64,000 nt of DNA, from NCBI RefSeq assembly GCF_016597785.1, contig NZ_JAENJG010000001.1, positions 1,674,001 through 1,738,000 on the forward strand, written 5' to 3'. Shown here in pieces: positions 50,333 to 59,002 of this stretch. The stretch is from Leucobacter sp. L43. GTDB taxonomy: Bacteria > Actinomycetota > Actinomycetes > Actinomycetales > Microbacteriaceae. Every line of letters starts with the position of its first letter. Position 1 is the first letter of the stretch. The notes under the pieces are model-generated. The model saw only the letters and a list, made by a program, of their open reading frames with translations, was not told the origin of the DNA and ran no database searches. Both the position numbers and the translations under genes were made by a program.

Positions 50333-51685
50333 CTACCGCAGGTCGTAGAGGCGCTTGAGCTTTCCCTCCGAGCGCGGCAGCGACCCGATCGGCGCCAGTT
50401 CCACGCCGATCGTCGCTCCGATCCGATCCTTCACGCACTTCTGCAGCCGTCGCAGCGCGGCGTCTGCACCGTCGGGGTGCGCATCTGGATCGGCCTCGAT
50501 CTTGATCGTGAGGTGATCCAGCGCCCCCCGCTTCGTCAGTTCGAGCACGAAGTGGCTCGTCAGCCCGTCGACCTCGCACGCGATCTCCTCGATCTGGGTG
50601 GGGAAGAGATTGACGCCGCGCAGGATGATCATGTCGTCGTTGCGTCCCGTGATCTTGGCGATGCGGCGGTGGGCCGGGCGGCCGGTGCCGGCGTGCAGCG
50701 AGGTGAGGTCGCGTGTGCGGTAGCGGATCATGGGGAAGGCTTCTTTGGTCAGCGTCGTGAAGACGAGCTCGCCGGTCTCGCCGTCGCTCACCTGCTGCAG
50801 CTGATCGTCGATGATCTCGGGCAGGAAGTGATCTTCCCAGATGTGGGGACCGTCCTGCGTCTCCACGCACTCACTGCCGACGCCCGGACCCATCATCTCG
50901 GAGAGTCCGTAGATGTCGACGGCGCGGATGTCCATGCGTTCCTCGAGTTCGCGTCGCATCGCCTCGGTCCAGGGCTCTGCTCCGCAGATCGCCACTTTCA
51001 GGCTCGTGCCGCGCGGGTCGAGCCCGGCCCGCTCGAACGCGTCGGCGATCGTCAGCAGGTAGCTGGGCGTGCACATGATGGCGTCGGGCTCGAAGTCGCG
51101 AATCAGCTGCACCTGCTTCTCGGTCTGGCCGCCAGACATGGGGATCACCATGCAGCCGAGGCGTTCGATGCCGGCGTGGGCGCCGAGCCCGCCCGTGAAG
51201 AGGCCGTAGCCGTAGGCGTTGTGCACGCGCCAGCCGGGCCGCACGCCTGCGGCGTACAGCGATCGCGCGATGAGGTCCGCCCAGTTGTCGAGGTCGCGCT
51301 CGGTGTATCCGACGACCGTGAGCCGCCCGGTCGTGCCCGACGATGCGTGCACGCGGCGCACCTGCTCCATCGGAACGGCGAAGAGCCCGAACGGGTAGTG
51401 ATCGCGCAGGTCGCTCTTCGTCGTGAACGGCAGCCGTTCGATGTCTGCGAGGGAGCGGATGTCGTCGGGATGCACGCCGGCTGCGGCGAACTTCTCGCGG
51501 TAGAACGGTACGTTCTCGTAGGCGTGGCGCACCGTCCACTGCAGACGTTCGAGTTGCAGCGCCTCGAGTTCGGCGCGCGTGAGGCGCTCGGCCGGGTGGA
51601 GGCCGGCCTCGATGGGGGCGTCCTCAGTGGCTGCGCGCGTGGCAGGGGCGGCAGGGATCGCGGGTGCGTGAGTCTCAGTGATCAT
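50333..51685 (-). CDS. paaK: Phenylacetate-CoA ligase
   Basis: A 450-residue adenylate-forming ligase that turns phenylacetate into phenylacetyl-CoA. The nucleotide motif SSGTTGR is at residues 115-121. YGLSEMMGPG, the YRTRDLT segment and TGRNDDMIILRGVNLFP are typical of PaaK. The first ~25 residues are Ala/Pro-rich. It lies between PaaI and the TetR gene on the minus strand. Confidence 0.94.
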   Translation of the reverse strand: MITETHAPAIPAAPATRAATEDAPIEAGLHPAERLTRAELEALQLERLQWTVRHAYENVPFYREKFAAAGVHPDDIRSLADIERLPFTTKSDLRDHYPFGLFAVPMEQVRRVHASSGTTGRLTVVGYTERDLDNWADLIARSLYAAGVRPGWRVHNAYGYGLFTGGLGAHAGIERLGCMVIPMSGGQTEKQVQLIRDFEPDAIMCTPSYLLTIADAFERAGLDPRGTSLKVAICGAEPWTEAMRRELEERMDIRAVDIYGLSEMMGPGVGSECVETQDGPHIWEDHFLPEIIDDQLQQVSDGETGELVFTTLTKEAFPMIRYRTRDLTSLHAGTGRPAHRRIAKITGRNDDMIILRGVNLFPTQIEEIACEVDGLTSHFVLELTKRGALDHLTIKIEADPDAHPDGADAALRRLQKCVKDRIGATIGVELAPIGSLPRSEGKLKRLYDLR

Positions 51686-51711
51686 GGGTGCGCTCTTTCG
51701 TATTCGGAGTC

Positions 51712-52179
51712 TCAGGAGGCGGGCAGCGGCCGGTCGGTGGCGAACGAGCGGCCTCGGAATTCGGCGATCGTGTCGCCGTGCTGGTCGCGGACGGTGATGT
51801 CGTAGAGCCCGTTGCGGCCCGACACCCACCGCCGCTCGGCGACTGCGGTGAGCGTGTCGCCTGCTCGGCTGGCTCGGGTGAAGGTGATGTCGACGCCGGA
51901 TGCGACGACGGCGTTCTCGCCCTCGTTGCAGGCGTAGGCGAAGGCGGTGTCGGCGAGGGTGAAGACCATACCGCCGTGGGTGATGCCGAAGCCGTTGACC
52001 ATGTCGTCCCGCACCGCCATCGACAGCTCGGCTCTGCCGCGCTCGAGCGATTGGAGTCGGATGCCGAATGCCGTCTTGGCCGTGTCAGAGCGGAGCATGG
52101 CGGTTGCGGACCAGCTCGGGTCGAAGGCGATGCGATCCTCGATGCCGCCGTGCGGCGAAACGTTCGTCGGTGAACTCAT
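51712..52179 (-). CDS. paaI: Hydroxyphenylacetyl-CoA thioesterase PaaI
   Basis: A 155-residue hot-dog thioesterase. [20 protein letters not shown] carries the conserved Asn, HGG and Asp. PaaI releases CoA from dead-end hydroxyphenylacetyl-CoA thioesters. ATG 52179 has GGAG 7-8 nt upstream. It is divergent from paaA and heads the paaI-paaK-tetR operon. A second, different thioesterase ends the paaABCDE operon. Confidence 0.9.
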   Translation of the reverse strand: MSSPTNVSPHGGIEDRIAFDPSWSATAMLRSDTAKTAFGIRLQSLERGRAELSMAVRDDMVNGFGITHGGMVFTLADTAFAYACNEGENAVVASGVDITFTRASRAGDTLTAVAERRWVSGRNGLYDITVRDQHGDTIAEFRGRSFATDRPLPAS

Positions 52180-52221
52180 ATGGCGCTCCGTTGCGTCGAT
52201 TGCGGGAAGGCTCACTCCCCT

Positions 52222-52269
52222 TTGCAGTCACGGGCAGGGAAGCGTATACTGACTGAATGGTCGGTCAGT
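52222..52269 (+). promoter_or_regulatory. paaA promoter with overlapping TetR-type operator (copy 2)
   Basis: TTGCAG (52222-52227), 17 bp, TATACT (52245-52250) form a strong promoter. ACTGAATGGTCGGT (52252-52265) lies in a 22-bp dyad at 52248-52269 that overlaps the -10 box and the start point, ideal for repression. It could also affect paaI on the other strand. Confidence 0.75.
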
Positions 52270-52350
52270 AATTCCATTGGAAACTCTACCACCACTGTTC
52301 CACCCAGAGCGAGAGTCGCAGCGCATTGCACCGATGCAAGGAGGCACCAG

Positions 52351-53316
52351 ATGGCAACGACGACTGAAGAACTCACGGAGACCGCTGAGCAGGAGCGCTT
52401 CGACGCCCTGATCGCCGACGAGCAGCGCATCGAGCCCCGCGACTGGATGCCCGAGAAGTATCGGCGCACCCTGATCCGGCAGATCTCCCAGCACGCGCAC
52501 TCCGAGATCATCGGCATGCAGCCGGAGGCGAACTGGATCACCCGCGCACCGAGCCTGAAGCGCAAGTCCATCCTCATCGCGAAAGTGCAAGACGAAGCGG
52601 GCCACGGGCTCTACCTCTACTCGGCCGCGCAGACGCTCGGCATCACTCGAGAGGAGATGACCGACGCGCTCATCCGAGGCCGAGCCCGGTACTCGTCGAT
52701 CTTCAACTACCACACGCCGACGTGGGCCGACATGGGGGCGATCGGCTGGCTCGTCGACGGCGCCGCGATCTGCAACCAGGTGCCGCTCTGCCGCGCATCG
52801 TACGGCCCCTACGGCCGTGCGATGGTGCGCATCTGCAAAGAGGAGTCGTTCCACCAGCGCCAAGGATTCGAGATCCTCTACGAACTGTCGCACGGCACTC
52901 CCGAGCAGAAGCAGATGGCCCAGGATGCGGTCGATCGCTGGTATTGGCCGTCGCTCATGATGTTCGGGCCCAGCGACGACGCGTCGCCGAACTCCGCGCA
53001 GTCGATGGCGTGGAAGATCAAGCGATTCTCGAACGACGAGCTGCGCCAGCGCTTCGTCGGCATGTGCGTGCCGCAGTTCGAGGCGCTCGGGCTCGAGTGC
53101 CCCGACCCGGAGCTGCGCTACGACGAGGAGTCAGGCCAGTGGATCATGGGCGAGATCGACTGGGCCGAGTTCGAAGAGGTGCTCGCGGGTCGCGGGCCGG
53201 CCAACGCCGAGCGACTGCGGCATCGTCGCGACGCGCACGACGATGGCGCCTGGGTGCGCGAGGCCGCGGCCGCCTACGCGCAGAAGATGCAGGATCGCCG
53301 CCGTTTCGCGGCCTGA
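52351..53316 (+). CDS. paaA: 1,2-phenylacetyl-CoA epoxidase, catalytic subunit PaaA
   Basis: A 321-residue di-iron oxygenase subunit that epoxidises the ring of phenylacetyl-CoA. Iron ligands lie in DEAGH (residues 81-85) and EESFH (164-168), with further Glu in [20 protein letters not shown] precedes the ATG. It is the first gene of paaABCDE. The 72-bp gap to paaB is filled by a heptanucleotide repeat. Confidence 0.96.
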   Translation: MATTTEELTETAEQERFDALIADEQRIEPRDWMPEKYRRTLIRQISQHAHSEIIGMQPEANWITRAPSLKRKSILIAKVQDEAGHGLYLYSAAQTLGITREEMTDALIRGRARYSSIFNYHTPTWADMGAIGWLVDGAAICNQVPLCRASYGPYGRAMVRICKEESFHQRQGFEILYELSHGTPEQKQMAQDAVDRWYWPSLMMFGPSDDASPNSAQSMAWKIKRFSNDELRQRFVGMCVPQFEALGLECPDPELRYDEESGQWIMGEIDWAEFEEVLAGRGPANAERLRHRRDAHDDGAWVREAAAAYAQKMQDRRRFAA

Positions 53317-53326
53317 CCTCGGCCGA

Positions 53327-53368
53327 GCACGCAGCACGCAGCACGCAGTACGCAGTAGGCAGTACGCA
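53327..53368. repeat. Six tandem heptanucleotides between paaA and paaB
   Basis: Three GCACGCA units, then GTACGCA, GTAGGCA and GTACGCA, give 42 bp of 7-bp repeats in the 72-bp gap. They end 20 bp before the paaB ATG and just before its GAGGAG. The unit is different from the hexamers before paaZ and the amidohydrolase but the copy number (six) and position are the same. Confidence 0.9.
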
Positions 53369-53388
53369 CACGTTACGAGGAGACACAG

Positions 53389-53694
53389 ATGTCGACACCC
53401 GGAGAGACGGGCACGGAGTCCTGGCCCCTGTGGGAGGTGTTCATCCGCGCCAACCGCGGCTTGAGCCACGTGCACGCCGGATCGCTGCACGCACCCGATG
53501 AGGCGATGGCGCTGCGCAACGCACGAGACTTGTACACACGACGCCACGAGGGCGTCTCGATCTGGGTCGTGCCGGCGGCCGCGATCACCACGAGCGACCC
53601 CGACTCGAAGGGCGTGTTCTTCGAGTCACCGGCGGGCAAGAACTTCCGCCACGCCGTCTACTACTCGCGTGCGGAAGGGGTGAAGCACCTGTGA
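53389..53694 (+). CDS. paaB: 1,2-phenylacetyl-CoA epoxidase subunit PaaB
   Basis: A 101-residue structural subunit that bridges PaaA-PaaC heterodimers. WPLWEVFIRANRGLSHVHAG and EAMALRNARDLYTRR are typical. GAGGAG lies 7-8 nt before the ATG. It overlaps paaC by GTGA. Confidence 0.95.
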   Translation: MSTPGETGTESWPLWEVFIRANRGLSHVHAGSLHAPDEAMALRNARDLYTRRHEGVSIWVVPAAAITTSDPDSKGVFFESPAGKNFRHAVYYSRAEGVKHL

Positions 53695-54530
53695 GCATCG
53701 AGCCCGCCGCGGCCACCGACGACCTCCACGGCGACGTCAGCGTCGACGACCTCCATCTCGCCGACGAGCTGGCCGGCTCCGGCGAAGTCGCGGCACCGGA
53801 GACGGCCGAGTACGCCCTGCGCCTCGGCGACGACGCGCTGATCCTCTCCCAGCAACTCGGGTGGTGGGTGTCGCGCGGCCCGGAGCTCGAAGAGGATCTG
53901 GCGCTGAGCAACATCGCGCTCGATCTGCTCGGTCACGCCCGGTCGCTGCTGCGCTACGCCGGAAGCGCGTCGGGCCAGAGCGAAGACGAGCTCGCGTTCT
54001 GGCGCGACGAACCCGAATTCCGCAACTGCTGGCTCGTCGAGCAGCCGAACGGTCACTACGGCGACACCATCGCACGGCAGTTTCTGTGCTCCGCCTACCA
54101 AGCCGAGCTGTATCGGGGGCTGCTCTCGAGCACCGATGCGACACTCCGCGCGATCGCCGGAAAGGCCGAGCGGGAGGTGCGCTACCACCTCGACCATTCC
54201 GCTCAGTGGATCTTCCGCCTCGCCCTGGGCACCGAGGAGTCGCGCGGCCGCATCGCGGTGTCGCTGCGCGATCTGTGGCCGTACGTCGACGAGCTCTTCG
54301 CCGACGATCCGCTCATCGACCGCCTCTCAGGCATCGCCGCGCGACCGAGCGACCTCCGAGCGGGCTTCGACGACACCGTGCGCACCGTGCTCTCCGAGGC
54401 CGGACTCGAGCTCCCCGACGTGCAGCCCGCCCGAGCGCGCGGGCGCGACGGCCAGCACAGCACGCGCCTCGGCTACATCCTCGCCGAGATGCAGTGGCTT
54501 CCGCGGCGGCACCCGGGAGCGTCATGGTGA
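53691..54530 (+). CDS. paaC: 1,2-phenylacetyl-CoA epoxidase subunit PaaC
   Basis: A 279-residue ferritin-like partner subunit without a working metal site, needed to hold PaaA active. GDDALILSQQLGWWVSRGPEL and NIALDLLGHARSLLRYAG are typical. The first ~45 residues are acidic. GTG overlaps the paaB stop by GTGA, and the 3' end overlaps paaD by 7 bp. Confidence 0.94.
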   Translation: MSIEPAAATDDLHGDVSVDDLHLADELAGSGEVAAPETAEYALRLGDDALILSQQLGWWVSRGPELEEDLALSNIALDLLGHARSLLRYAGSASGQSEDELAFWRDEPEFRNCWLVEQPNGHYGDTIARQFLCSAYQAELYRGLLSSTDATLRAIAGKAEREVRYHLDHSAQWIFRLALGTEESRGRIAVSLRDLWPYVDELFADDPLIDRLSGIAARPSDLRAGFDDTVRTVLSEAGLELPDVQPARARGRDGQHSTRLGYILAEMQWLPRRHPGASW

Positions 54531-55033
54531 CCCCGCTGCGCCCGGCAGAGCCAGCAGCGGCGCTGGCGTGGGATATCGCTGCGCAGGTGCCGGATCCCGA
54601 AGTGCCCGTGCTCACCATCGAAGACCTGGGAGTGCTCCGCTCGGTGGTGGCCACCGACACCGAAGTGCGCGTTGTGCTGACACCGACGTATTCGGGCTGC
54701 CCGGCCATCGATCAGATGCGCGACGACGTCGCCGCGCGACTGCACGAGGCCGGCTACCCGCAGGTGCGCGTCGATACGACGCTCAGCCCGGCCTGGACCA
54801 CCGACTGGATGAGTGACGCGGGCAAGCGCAAGCTCGAGGCCTACGGCATTGCGCCCCCCGACTTCCGTGCGGCTGGGCGCCGTGGCCCGATCACCGTCGC
54901 ACTCGCCGTGAAGTGCCCGCGCTGCCACTCGACCCGCACCCGCGAGATCGCCCGCTTCGGCTCCACCTCCTGCAAGGCCCTCTACGAGTGCCAGGACTGC
55001 CTCGAGCCGTTCGACTACTTCAAGGTTCACTAG
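54524..55033 (+). CDS. paaD: Phenylacetate epoxidase maturation protein PaaD
   Basis: A 169-residue protein with an MIP18/DUF59 domain (about 15-110, with PTYSGCPAIDQM) and a C-terminal zinc-ribbon-like segment with Cys131, Cys134, Cys150, Cys156 and Cys159. It is thought to insert the Fe-S cluster of PaaE. ATG 54524 or GTG 54527 may start it; both lie inside the end of paaC. Confidence 0.93.
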   Translation: MVTPLRPAEPAAALAWDIAAQVPDPEVPVLTIEDLGVLRSVVATDTEVRVVLTPTYSGCPAIDQMRDDVAARLHEAGYPQVRVDTTLSPAWTTDWMSDAGKRKLEAYGIAPPDFRAAGRRGPITVALAVKCPRCHSTRTREIARFGSTSCKALYECQDCLEPFDYFKVH

Positions 55034-55040
55034 GAGCACC

Positions 55041-56144
55041 ATGGCCGCCATCAATCTCGGCGCGAAGCAGCGCGCGACATTCCATGAGCTGCGAGTCGCG
55101 GAAGTGCGCCCGCTGACCGAATCGAGCGTCGAGGTGACCTTCGAGGTGCCAGACGAGCTCGCGCCAGAGTTCACGTACCTCGCCGGGCAGTACCTCGCAC
55201 TCCGCACCACCATCGACGGCGAGGACCTTCGCCGCTCGTACTCAATCTGTAGGCCCCCGACGCCCGGGCGCATCTCGGTCGCGATCAAACGAGACCTCGG
55301 AGGCCGCTTCTCCAGCTGGGCCAACGAGTCCCTGCGGGCCGGCGACATGCTGCAGGTGATGACCCCGCAGGGAGCCTTCACCTCGAATCTCGACGAGCTC
55401 GACGGCCGGCACGTCGTCGGCGTGGCCGCAGGCTCCGGCATCACGCCCATCATCACGATGGCGCATCGCGTGCTCACCCACAGCGAGACCAGCAGGTTCG
55501 ACCTGCTCTTCACGAACCGCTCCTCCCTCGACGTCATGTTCGTCGAAGAGCTCGCGGATCTGAAAGACCGCTTTCCGCAGCGCTTCGCCATCCACCACGT
55601 GCTCTCGCGCGAGCAGCGGTCAGCCCCCGTGATGTCGGGCCGCCTCGACGAGGAGCGACTGCGCACCATCCTGAACACCGTGATCCCGGTCGGCATGGCC
55701 GACGAATGGGTGCTCTGCGGCCCCTTCGAGCTCGTGCAGCTGTGCCGCGACCTCCTCGCCGAGCACGGCGTCGAGGCATCGCACGTTCGCTTCGAGCTGT
55801 TCTCGACGGGCGAGCCCGCTCCGACGCGGGCGAGACCCGTCGAGGTGCGCACCGGAGAAGAGACGATCACCATCGACTTCACCCTCGACGGCACCTCCGC
55901 GTCGGTCGAGAGCCCGGTCGCGGCACGTGAGACGATCCTGAACGCGGCACTGCGCGTGCGCAGCGACGTGCCGTTCGCCTGCGCCGGAGGCGTCTGCGGC
56001 ACCTGCCGCGCGCGGGTCGTCACCGGATCGGTGTCGATGACCGAGAACTACGCGCTCGAGGCCGAAGAGCTCGAGGGCGGGTACGTGCTCACCTGCCAAT
56101 CCCACCCGCAATCAGACCGCGTGGTCGTCGACTACGACGCGTGA
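55041..56144 (+). CDS. paaE: Phenylacetate epoxidase reductase PaaE
   Basis: A 367-residue ferredoxin-NADP reductase-like protein that passes electrons to PaaA. FAD-binding RRSYSIC, the NAD-binding GVAAGSGITPII and a C-terminal plant-type [2Fe-2S] domain with Cys314, Cys319, Cys322 and Cys352 are all present. GGAG lies 4-5 nt before the ATG. It is followed by paaG after 16 bp. Confidence 0.95.
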   Translation: MAAINLGAKQRATFHELRVAEVRPLTESSVEVTFEVPDELAPEFTYLAGQYLALRTTIDGEDLRRSYSICRPPTPGRISVAIKRDLGGRFSSWANESLRAGDMLQVMTPQGAFTSNLDELDGRHVVGVAAGSGITPIITMAHRVLTHSETSRFDLLFTNRSSLDVMFVEELADLKDRFPQRFAIHHVLSREQRSAPVMSGRLDEERLRTILNTVIPVGMADEWVLCGPFELVQLCRDLLAEHGVEASHVRFELFSTGEPAPTRARPVEVRTGEETITIDFTLDGTSASVESPVAARETILNAALRVRSDVPFACAGGVCGTCRARVVTGSVSMTENYALEAEELEGGYVLTCQSHPQSDRVVVDYDA

Positions 56145-56160
56145 CCCGATCGGAGCCAGC

Positions 56161-56952
56161 ATGATCACCCTGACCGTCGCCGACGACATCGCCGAGATCA
56201 CGCTCGACGCCCCCGAGCGGCTGAACGCGCTCGGGCCCGACGACATCCGCCAGCTCTCCGAGGCCTACGCCGAGGCCGAACAGCAGCGGGTGCGCGCACT
56301 CCTGCTGCGCGGCGAGGGGCGCGCCTTCTGCGCAGGGCGCGACATCTCCGGCGTCGACCCCCGCTCCGACGATGTGCTCGGCTATCTCGACGATCTCGTG
56401 CAGCCGTTGCTCGAACGCATGAGCCGCTTCCCCGCCCCCACGTTCGCCATCGCGCACGGAGCGTGTCTCGGCGTCGGGCTCGGTCTGCTGATCGCGAGCG
56501 ACGTGGTCTACGTGGCCGAGACCGCCAAGATCGGCAGCCCCTTCGCGAACCTCGGCGCAACGCTCGACTCGGGCGGGCACGCGCTCTTCTTCGAACGCCT
56601 CGGGGCGCACCGCACCCTCGATCTCATCTACACGGGACGCCTCATGTCAGGCGTCGAGGCGGTGGCAGCCGGCCTCTTCTCGCAGTCCCTGCCCGACTCC
56701 GAGGTGCTCGAGTCGACCCGGGCTGCTGCTGCGAGCGCGGCCCGCGGCGCCACCGAGGCGTATCTCGCGTCGAAAGCGCTCGTCGCCGAGCTGCGCGATG
56801 AACGGCTCGGCCTCTGGGGGTCGATGTCGCACGAGAACCGCGTGCAGGCCGCCCTCTGCGACACCGACGATTACCGCGAGGGCTTCGCGGCGTTCCAGCA
56901 GAAACGACGGCCGGAGTTCACGGGCGGCTCGCGGCGAGGAACCCACGCGTGA
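56161..56952 (+). CDS. paaG: Ring-1,2-epoxyphenylacetyl-CoA isomerase (crotonase family)
   Basis: A 263-residue crotonase-fold protein. GEGRAFCAGRDISGV and AHGACLGVGLGLLIASDVV form the oxyanion region. Its place after paaE supports the PaaG role, isomerising the epoxide to the oxepin, though a general enoyl-CoA hydratase is possible. It overlaps the next thioesterase by GTGA. Confidence 0.86.
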   Translation: MITLTVADDIAEITLDAPERLNALGPDDIRQLSEAYAEAEQQRVRALLLRGEGRAFCAGRDISGVDPRSDDVLGYLDDLVQPLLERMSRFPAPTFAIAHGACLGVGLGLLIASDVVYVAETAKIGSPFANLGATLDSGGHALFFERLGAHRTLDLIYTGRLMSGVEAVAAGLFSQSLPDSEVLESTRAAAASAARGATEAYLASKALVAELRDERLGLWGSMSHENRVQAALCDTDDYREGFAAFQQKRRPEFTGGSRRGTHA

Positions 56953-57404
56953 GCGCCGCCGATCGAGGCGCCCCGGCCGCCGACGAGAACTGGGTGGCCG
57001 CGAACGGGGCCGGCGAACTCGCCGAGGCGATGGGGATCGAGTTCCTCGAGTTCGCCGTCGAGCGCACGGTCGGCCGCATGCCGGTGCGGGGCAACCGCCA
57101 GACCGTCGGGTTCTTGCACGGCGGCGCCTACGTGGTGCTCGGCGAGACGCTCGGATCGCTCGCCGCCAATCTGCATGCCGGCCCCGGCCGCCTCGCGGTG
57201 GGCGTCGACATCAATGCGACCCATACCCGGTCGGCGACCGAAGGCTTCGTGACCGCCGTCTGCACGCCGGTGCACCTGGGCGGCAGTCTCGCCGTGCACG
57301 AGATCGTCGTCACCGACGAGGCCGGCCGCCGCTGCTGCACCATGCGCATGAGCAACCTCATCAAGCCGATGCCGGATCACGCCCGCACGGACCTGCAGCC
57401 CTGA
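56949..57404 (+). CDS. Hot-dog thioesterase (PaaI-type, second copy)
   Basis: A 151-residue hot-dog thioesterase. RQTVGFLHGGAYVVLGETLG has the HGG and the downstream Glu of the 4-hydroxybenzoyl-CoA-thioesterase/YbdB-like group. It ends the paaABCDE operon and differs from PaaI at 51712. It may rescue CoA from another dead-end intermediate. Its last 28 bp overlap the convergent MocR gene. Confidence 0.85.
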   Translation: MSAADRGAPAADENWVAANGAGELAEAMGIEFLEFAVERTVGRMPVRGNRQTVGFLHGGAYVVLGETLGSLAANLHAGPGRLAVGVDINATHTRSATEGFVTAVCTPVHLGGSLAVHEIVVTDEAGRRCCTMRMSNLIKPMPDHARTDLQP

Positions 57405-58876
57405 TCGTCGGCCGTGGTCGCGCTCCCCGGCCCGACGAGCACGTCGGTGATGTGCCGCAGGGCATCGTGCAGCTGCACATCGGTCGACGCTCCGTAGCCG
57501 AGCACGAGGCCATGGGGCGCGTTCGCTGGCGCGTCGTAGTAGGTGTGCAGCGGCGCCACGGTCACCCCTCGTGCCGCGAGACCGCGCGCCGCCGCAGTGG
57601 CTGACGGGCCGGGCTCCCATGTCAGCGTCGCGTGCAGGCCCGCTTCGACCGCGTGCACGGCGACCCCAGGCACCCCGTCGAACGCGGCGATGACGAGCGT
57701 GCGCCGATGCGCGTATTCGCGTCCGACCCGAGCGAGATGCCTGCGGAGGCCGCCGCTCTCCAAGAACTCCGCGAGCGCATGCTGCACCGTTCCCGAGAGC
57801 GGAAGCCCGAGGTCGGCGCGCGCCGCCATCGCTCGCTCGCGGATCTCCGGATTCGTCACGACGACGTAGCCGCACCGCAGCCAGGGCGAGAGCGTCTTCG
57901 AGTAGCTGCCGACCAGCGCGACGCGGCGCTCGTCGTCGAGCGATGCGATCGCCGGCAGCGCCGGGGCGCCGTGCCGGAACTCGCTGTCGTAGTCGTCCTC
58001 GATCACCAGGGCGTCCTGGTCGCGCGCCCAGTCGAGAATGGCGAGCCGGGCGGCGACCGGCATGCGCCCGCCGAGCGGATACTGATGGCTCGGAGTGAGC
58101 AGCGCCCCCGCGAACCGCCCGCCCCGCGAGCGCAGCTCCTCGACGTCCATCCCGCCGTCGCGCACCGGAATGGCGATCGATTGCCCGCCGAGTCTCCGGA
58201 TCACCCGGCGCGATGCCGGATACCCGGGTTCCTCGGTCGCGATCCGCGCGCCGACGGGGCCCTCAGCGCTGAGCCCGTGCATCAGCAGCCCGATCCCGTC
58301 ATTCGTGCCGGCGGTGAGCAGCACGTCGTCTCGCCCGCACTGCACCCCGCGGGCCTGCAGGAGGTGATCGGCGATGAGTTCTCGCAGGCGCTCGTCACCC
58401 GCGGGCGGCGGCGGCACCGAGGGGAGCTCGCGCCGGAGTGCCCGGCGCCAGGCGGTCTGCCACTCCCGAGTGCTGCTGAAGCGCGTCGATGGGCTTCCCG
58501 GCGAGAGGTTCTGCGTGTGAGGGGAGGTCGCACCGCTCGACGTGGAAGGCGCGGCGAGTCCGCGGTCCGCTCGCGCCCGTTCCGGCACGGCCCGGCGCAC
58601 GGAGCCGGTGCTCAGGTCGGCAGCGACGAAGGTGCCCGATCCCGGTATGGATTGGAAGTACCCCTCGCCGATGAGCTCCTCGAACGCGGCGATGACGGTG
58701 CCCCGGGAGTATCCGGTCGCAGCCGCGAGCGATCGCGAGGACGGGAGCTGGGCGCCTGCCGCGATCTGCCCGGCGAGCACGACGTCGCGCAGCTGGGTCA
58801 CCAGGTGCTCCCTCGCGGTCACCCCGGGCGGCACCCCCGTGTCGAGAACGAGGTCTACCGGGATCCGATGCCGCAT
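57377..58876 (-). CDS. MocR-type regulator: GntR HTH fused to aminotransferase domain
   Basis: A 499-residue PLP-dependent regulator. The GntR winged HTH spans about residues 25-80 (LPSSRSLAAATGYSRGTVIA). After a Ser/Pro-rich linker the class I aminotransferase domain begins near 140. DDYDSEF and GSYSKTLSPWLRCGY carry the Asp/Tyr and the PLP Lys. ATG 58876 has AAAGG 5 nt upstream. It is divergent from a DapA-like aldolase and may regulate it, or vitamin B6 genes as PdxR does. Confidence 0.88.
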   Translation of the reverse strand: MRHRIPVDLVLDTGVPPGVTAREHLVTQLRDVVLAGQIAAGAQLPSSRSLAAATGYSRGTVIAAFEELIGEGYFQSIPGSGTFVAADLSTGSVRRAVPERARADRGLAAPSTSSGATSPHTQNLSPGSPSTRFSSTREWQTAWRRALRRELPSVPPPPAGDERLRELIADHLLQARGVQCGRDDVLLTAGTNDGIGLLMHGLSAEGPVGARIATEEPGYPASRRVIRRLGGQSIAIPVRDGGMDVEELRSRGGRFAGALLTPSHQYPLGGRMPVAARLAILDWARDQDALVIEDDYDSEFRHGAPALPAIASLDDERRVALVGSYSKTLSPWLRCGYVVVTNPEIRERAMAARADLGLPLSGTVQHALAEFLESGGLRRHLARVGREYAHRRTLVIAAFDGVPGVAVHAVEAGLHATLTWEPGPSATAAARGLAARGVTVAPLHTYYDAPANAPHGLVLGYGASTDVQLHDALRHITDVLVGPGSATTADDQGCRSVRA

Positions 58877-59002
58877 CACTGCCTTTCTGGTCTACTGAAG
58901 TCGAACGTTTCTGGAGTAACGGTACAACCAGTTCACGCGGCACGATAGTCCACAAGCCATCCGCGTCGCCCCGGCGCGCGCCCCCAGGAATGGAGTCCAC
59001 CC

